Positions 60,632 to 64,000 of a stretch of DNA of 64,000 nt are shown here, in pieces. Where the stretch lies: positions 116,745-180,744 of the forward strand of contig JBPBQV010000010.1 in the NCBI GenBank assembly GCA_050955045.1, read 5' to 3'. Under the pieces are notes generated by a model, which saw only the letters and a list, made by a program, of their open reading frames with translations, did no database searches and was not told the origin of the DNA. How positions within the stretch are numbered: the stretch's first letter is position 1; each line of letters begins with the position of its first letter. Source of the stretch: Mucilaginibacter_A sp050955045 (GTDB taxonomy: Bacteria; Bacteroidota; Bacteroidia; Sphingobacteriales; Sphingobacteriaceae). The translations under genes and the position numbers were made by a program.

Positions 60632-62824
60632 CTATTCTCCCGGATGATAGGTTTTTTCTGCCTGTTTCAGCACATCTTCCTTGTAAAACAGCACATCTTT
60701 AAACTTTCCGTTTAGATACATTTGCGCCTGATCTGTAAAATGTTTGGAGTTTGGGTCGAAGGATTGTCCGCCGGTAATAATCGTTTTGGCTTTTATCTTT
60801 GGCCCGAATTCTACTGCGGCAATAAAACTGTTTCCGGAATAACCATAACGCTTTTCGGTATTTGCCGTACGACTAACAAATGAAGGTAACTGACCAAATG
60901 TGGAAGCAACCTGCGCCACCGGAACACTTGATTTCTCATCATCAAAAACACCATTTTCGGTGCGTTGGTAACGGTTAATTTCTCCCCAGTTTATTTTCCA
61001 GGAACCGTAACGGCTTTGCAAGTTTTTGATAGATTCTGACAGATAAAGCAGTTCCTGCACTGGTTCTATATTTTGTAATAAAGCGTTTACACGTTCGGTT
61101 TGATAAGTCCCTTCTTCAGCTGATTTTGCTTTGGGCAAAGCCAGCATCATCCGGTTTCCCCACTCTACCGCCAGCGTTGTTGCTACCGAATTTGCGGCCG
61201 ATCTTCTATCCCAAGCCTGTAAAATTTGGATTGGTTCTGCCAGTTGCTGCTTCAAAGAATCCGGTGCTTGTGCAAAAACCTTAAAAAGTGATGGCAGCAA
61301 CACATCAAATGCTACCAGATAATGATCATAGCCTTTTGCAATCAACTCGTCTAAGGTCAGTTTTTGGGTTTCACTGAAAAGTCTGATTGCATTAATTCCA
61401 CGGTAATTTTCTCCATCAGGAGCCATGTAACTTGGATATTTATTTTTATCCGGACTGCTTTTGCCAGAGGAAGTAAAAGGTGTGGAATTACAGTTTTGGA
61501 TCCAGCCAGTAGCAGGATTAATCACTTGTACAATTTCATTCAAAGGATGCAAACCTTGCCATTCTGTTGCAGCAATCGTGCCGTCAACTGGTTTCGTCCA
61601 GTCTAATTTCGGGTCTCTTTTCGGCATAAAATTTCCGTACCAAAAAGCAGTATTTCCTTGGTCATCCGCATAAACCGTGTTATTGGTAGCGTTGGAAAGC
61701 AAATCCATTGCTTTTTTATAAGCTGGAAAAGTATTGGCTTTGGTGATCAGCCAGGATTCGAGCAGCGCATTGTAAGAACGATTATTCGCTTTTAAACTCA
61801 GCCATTTGCCGTTTCTGCTGCCCAAAATTGGTCCGTGCTGCGTATAATAACCGGTAATTTTTTGCTGGATGATTTTATCACCATCTTTCACATTCATCAG
61901 CAATTGCCGCACGATAACGGGTTTCTGCTCGCCGTTGTATTCGTAATACCAGGTATTGCCTTTTTTACTAACTTTTTCTTCGTACAAATCGGCCACATCG
62001 GCATTGCTGGAAGTGTGCATCCAGCCGCAATGCGCATTAAATCCCTGATAAATAAAAAATTGTCCCCATGTAACCGCACCATACGCGTTTAAACCTTCTT
62101 CGCTCACCAATTGCACTTCGCTTCTGAAATAAAACGGCACATGCGGGTTGATGTACAACATCGCATGACCGGAAGTTGATTTTGAAGGAGAAATAGCAAA
62201 ACCGTTCGAACCGATTTCTCTTGCATTCAAGATATCTTCCGGACTTTCCGTTTTCCAAACTTTCCTACTTCCTAATTTTTCCGGGCCGTTAGCATAAAAC
62301 TCTTTGGTTTCATTCAGGTTGATGCCGCCGGTAACCGTTGCCGAAACACTTCCATCCGTAAACATCAGCGCATACCAGGGCTGGTAATGATGGAAAACTA
62401 GCGGCTTAACTTCCGGGTGTTTGTACAAGTAATAATTCATGCCGTCAGCAAAAGCATCCATCAGTTTTTTAAAATTGGATTCGCTGGTTTGGTAATCTTT
62501 AATCGCATCGGCACTATCGGCAATCAGCTGCAATTGTACATCAGTATAAAGGTTACTTTCGCCGTCAACTTCCGATTGTTTGCCTAATTGATACAGATAA
62601 TTGCGTTCTATTCCTTTAAAATTTTCTTCGCATTGCGCGTACATCAACCCAAAAACTACAGCTGCATCCGTTTTACCGTAAATATGCGGAACGCCCCAGT
62701 TATCGCGGACAATTGTTACGTTTTGCGCCTCTGCCTTAAACCTTTTAATTTCTGTAGAAGTGAATTTTTGTGCGCTTAAAAATAGTGGCAGCAGCAGGAA
62801 GATAGTTGTAATAAGTTTTTTCAT
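60632..62824 (-). CDS. penicillin acylase-family N-terminal-nucleophile hydrolase
   Basis: 730-residue exported precursor of the penicillin G/V acylase and AHL-acylase superfamily. Signal peptide about 1-18 (ends LFLSAQ); VTIVRDNWGVPHIYGKTDAAVVFGLMYAQCEENF is the alpha-chain start; the autocatalytic junction is EIGSNGFAISPSKS with nucleophile Ser206 becoming the beta-chain N-terminus. MLYINPHVPF and GQFFIYQGFNAHCGWMHTSSNADV are beta-chain landmarks. Substrate could be an acyl-homoserine lactone, beta-lactam or other amide. An inverted motif pair flanks the promoter region upstream. Confidence 0.92.
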   Translation of the reverse strand: MKKLITTIFLLLPLFLSAQKFTSTEIKRFKAEAQNVTIVRDNWGVPHIYGKTDAAVVFGLMYAQCEENFKGIERNYLYQLGKQSEVDGESNLYTDVQLQLIADSADAIKDYQTSESNFKKLMDAFADGMNYYLYKHPEVKPLVFHHYQPWYALMFTDGSVSATVTGGINLNETKEFYANGPEKLGSRKVWKTESPEDILNAREIGSNGFAISPSKSTSGHAMLYINPHVPFYFRSEVQLVSEEGLNAYGAVTWGQFFIYQGFNAHCGWMHTSSNADVADLYEEKVSKKGNTWYYEYNGEQKPVIVRQLLMNVKDGDKIIQQKITGYYTQHGPILGSRNGKWLSLKANNRSYNALLESWLITKANTFPAYKKAMDLLSNATNNTVYADDQGNTAFWYGNFMPKRDPKLDWTKPVDGTIAATEWQGLHPLNEIVQVINPATGWIQNCNSTPFTSSGKSSPDKNKYPSYMAPDGENYRGINAIRLFSETQKLTLDELIAKGYDHYLVAFDVLLPSLFKVFAQAPDSLKQQLAEPIQILQAWDRRSAANSVATTLAVEWGNRMMLALPKAKSAEEGTYQTERVNALLQNIEPVQELLYLSESIKNLQSRYGSWKINWGEINRYQRTENGVFDDEKSSVPVAQVASTFGQLPSFVSRTANTEKRYGYSGNSFIAAVEFGPKIKAKTIITGGQSFDPNSKHFTDQAQMYLNGKFKDVLFYKEDVLKQAEKTYHPGE

Positions 62825-62825
62825 G

Positions 62826-62904
62826 GATAAAAGAAGTACGACAATTTTGGAAGATGCCGGACTGTTTAAATTTAGGTCAAAAAAGTTATAATGCTTCTTT
62901 TATC
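62826..62904. repeat. inverted pair of dispersed motif upstream of acylase gene
   Basis: GATAAAAGAAGTAC (62826-62839, one mismatch) and ATGCTTCTTTTATC (62891-62904, exact, tail GTGCAAAAATCTGAA). The first copy ends one base from the acylase start codon. Confidence 0.8.
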
Positions 62905-63018
62905 GTGCAAAAATCTGAATCAGTTGTTATCCGCATAAAAAGCTAATTGCTGGCTGCATATAACAATTGAGTTGTTTATTGATTGTATCTTATTTAAGCT
63001 GATAAAATAGATTTAACA

Positions 63019-63906
63019 ATGGAAACAACAATTTTAGTAGCCGGCGCAACGGGTGATTTGGGTGGCAGAATTATTAAAGCTTTGATCGGCAAAGGCGCAA
63101 CTGTGCACGCACTTGTCCGCAAAAGCAGCGATGCGGCAAAAGTGGAAATGCTGACAAACTTAGGTGCAAAAGTAATGCAGGTTGATTTAGCAGATGCGGA
63201 AGCATTGACACAAGCTTGCCAAGGAGTTTCCTGTGTGGTTTCTGCGTTGGCTGGCTTGCGCGAGGTGATTGTTGATGCGCAATTATTGTTGCTAAATGCA
63301 GCAGTAGCCGCAGGTGTGCCACGCTTTATTCCGTCTGATTTTGCAACGGATTTTACAAAACTCCCCGAAGGTGAAAACCGAAATTTCGATTTGAGAAAGG
63401 AATTTCATACGCATCTTTCTAAAGCAAATATTGCCGCAACTTCTATTTTAAATGGTGCTTTTACGGATATTTTAAGGTACAATACGCCTTTTTATAACCT
63501 TAAAAATAACACGGTTGGCTTTTGGGGAGATGCAGACTGGAAAGTTGATTTCACCACAAAAGACAACACCGCCGACTTTACAGCCGCTGCAGCTTTGGAT
63601 GCTGCAACGCCTGAAATTTTACGGATTGCTAGTTTCCAAATCAGCGCAAATGAAATAGCAGCTATTGGAACTGAAGTTAAAAAAGTGGATTTTAAACTGA
63701 TTCCGATGGGAAGTTTAGCATCACTTTCTGAACACAACAAAAGCGAAAGAGCCGCACATCCCGAAGGTGAAAACCAGTTGTATACCAGCTGGCAACAAAG
63801 CCAGTATATGCACAGCATGTTTAGTGTTCAGAATAATCCGCTTGACAACGAACATTACCCGGATATTAAGTGGGCAACTGCTTTAGAGGTGATTTCCAGG
63901 ATTTAA
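63019..63906 (+). CDS. NmrA/isoflavone-reductase-like NAD(P)-binding protein
   Basis: 295-residue atypical SDR. VAGATGDLGGRIIKALIGKG (about 7-26) is the cofactor loop with the G-x-x-G-x-x-G pattern, VHALVRKSSDAAKVEML the NADP-selecting segment, and VSALAGLREVIVDAQLLLLNAAVAAGVPRFIPSDFATDF the NmrA-family core. It may reduce aromatic or enone substrates, or act as a redox sensor. Single gene, near the oxidoreductase group. Confidence 0.87.
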   Translation: METTILVAGATGDLGGRIIKALIGKGATVHALVRKSSDAAKVEMLTNLGAKVMQVDLADAEALTQACQGVSCVVSALAGLREVIVDAQLLLLNAAVAAGVPRFIPSDFATDFTKLPEGENRNFDLRKEFHTHLSKANIAATSILNGAFTDILRYNTPFYNLKNNTVGFWGDADWKVDFTTKDNTADFTAAAALDAATPEILRIASFQISANEIAAIGTEVKKVDFKLIPMGSLASLSEHNKSERAAHPEGENQLYTSWQQSQYMHSMFSVQNNPLDNEHYPDIKWATALEVISRI

Positions 63907-64000
63907 GCAGCTGTATTTTGTAAATTTTTTTTGTGTGAATAGGATAAAATTGCATATCTATCTTCATCAAAAGCAAAAACCTGACAAACGGTACAATTTA

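Noticed and set aside
26..62904. Dispersed motif as a Chi- or KOPS-like polar site
   Set aside because: Copies are nearly equally split between strands in this window (about 23 to 27), without the strong orientation bias such sites show.
26..62904. Dispersed motif as a standard promoter
   Set aside because: It does not resemble the Bacteroidota TTTG/TAnnTTTG promoter, occurs at gene ends and inside genes, and has no consistent distance to starts.
1..64000. Insertion sequences, prophage or CRISPR arrays
   Set aside because: No transposase, integrase, Cas or phage structural frame, and no regularly spaced direct repeats were found.

Overview
The window looks like chromosomal DNA from an AT-rich member of the Bacteroidota, most plausibly the family Sphingobacteriaceae (Pedobacter/Mucilaginibacter-like). 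The evidence is a SusC/SusD pair behind an ECF sigma factor and a FecR anti-sigma factor, a type IX secretion sorting domain, bacillithiol synthesis (bshC), the rpmB-rpmG-DUF4295-ftsY-rimO-bshC order, DUF5683/DUF4142/DUF4295 proteins, and the general lack of Shine-Dalgarno sequences. No insertion sequence, prophage or CRISPR array was seen.

Layout. 0-4 kb: a CBS/DUF294 nucleotidyltransferase protein, an MFS exporter and two tiny proteins. 4-9 kb (minus strand): an operon of TonB-dependent receptor, GH43 and GH5-like enzymes. 9-15.4 kb: lpxB, surE, an Uma2 nuclease-fold protein, csbD, and an acetate pair (satP-like transporter plus acs). 15.5-23.2 kb: rpmB, rpmG, DUF4295, ftsY, a RelE/ParE-type toxin-antitoxin pair, rimO, bshC, an Ldh2-family dehydrogenase and a lone nuclease-like gene. 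23.3-27.7 kb (minus): parA-parB-DUF5683-dapB-lepB. 28-32.4 kb: small secreted, redox and lipoprotein genes and tRNA-Lys(CUU). 33.2-42.7 kb: a complete polysaccharide utilisation locus (sigma, FecR, SusC, SusD, GH92 alpha-mannosidase). 43-51 kb: small genes, a 1536-residue secreted beta-helix/PA14 protein and a GH43-like lipoprotein. 51-64 kb: an accessory oxidoreductase region (two SDRs, an AraC regulator, a three-subunit molybdenum aldehyde/xanthine-type oxidoreductase, a zinc alcohol dehydrogenase, an NmrA-like reductase) and a penicillin-acylase-family enzyme.

The most unusual content is not a gene. A 14-base core, ATRCTTCTTTTAYC, usually followed after 3-5 bases by AAAAT, recurs roughly once per kilobase on both strands, together with a sister form ATRCTGTTTTTAYC. 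By hand I count about 50 copies of the first form (21 of them exact) and about 15 of the second. Copies lie mainly between genes. Inverted pairs build apparent transcription terminators. Other copies are embedded in coding sequence, often in signal-peptide codons, and one supplies a start codon. Density, lack of strand bias, core-plus-AT-tail structure and use as terminator hairpins resemble the DNA uptake sequences of Neisseriaceae and Pasteurellaceae. Nothing in the window proves that function, and a mobile palindrome or regulatory site remains possible.
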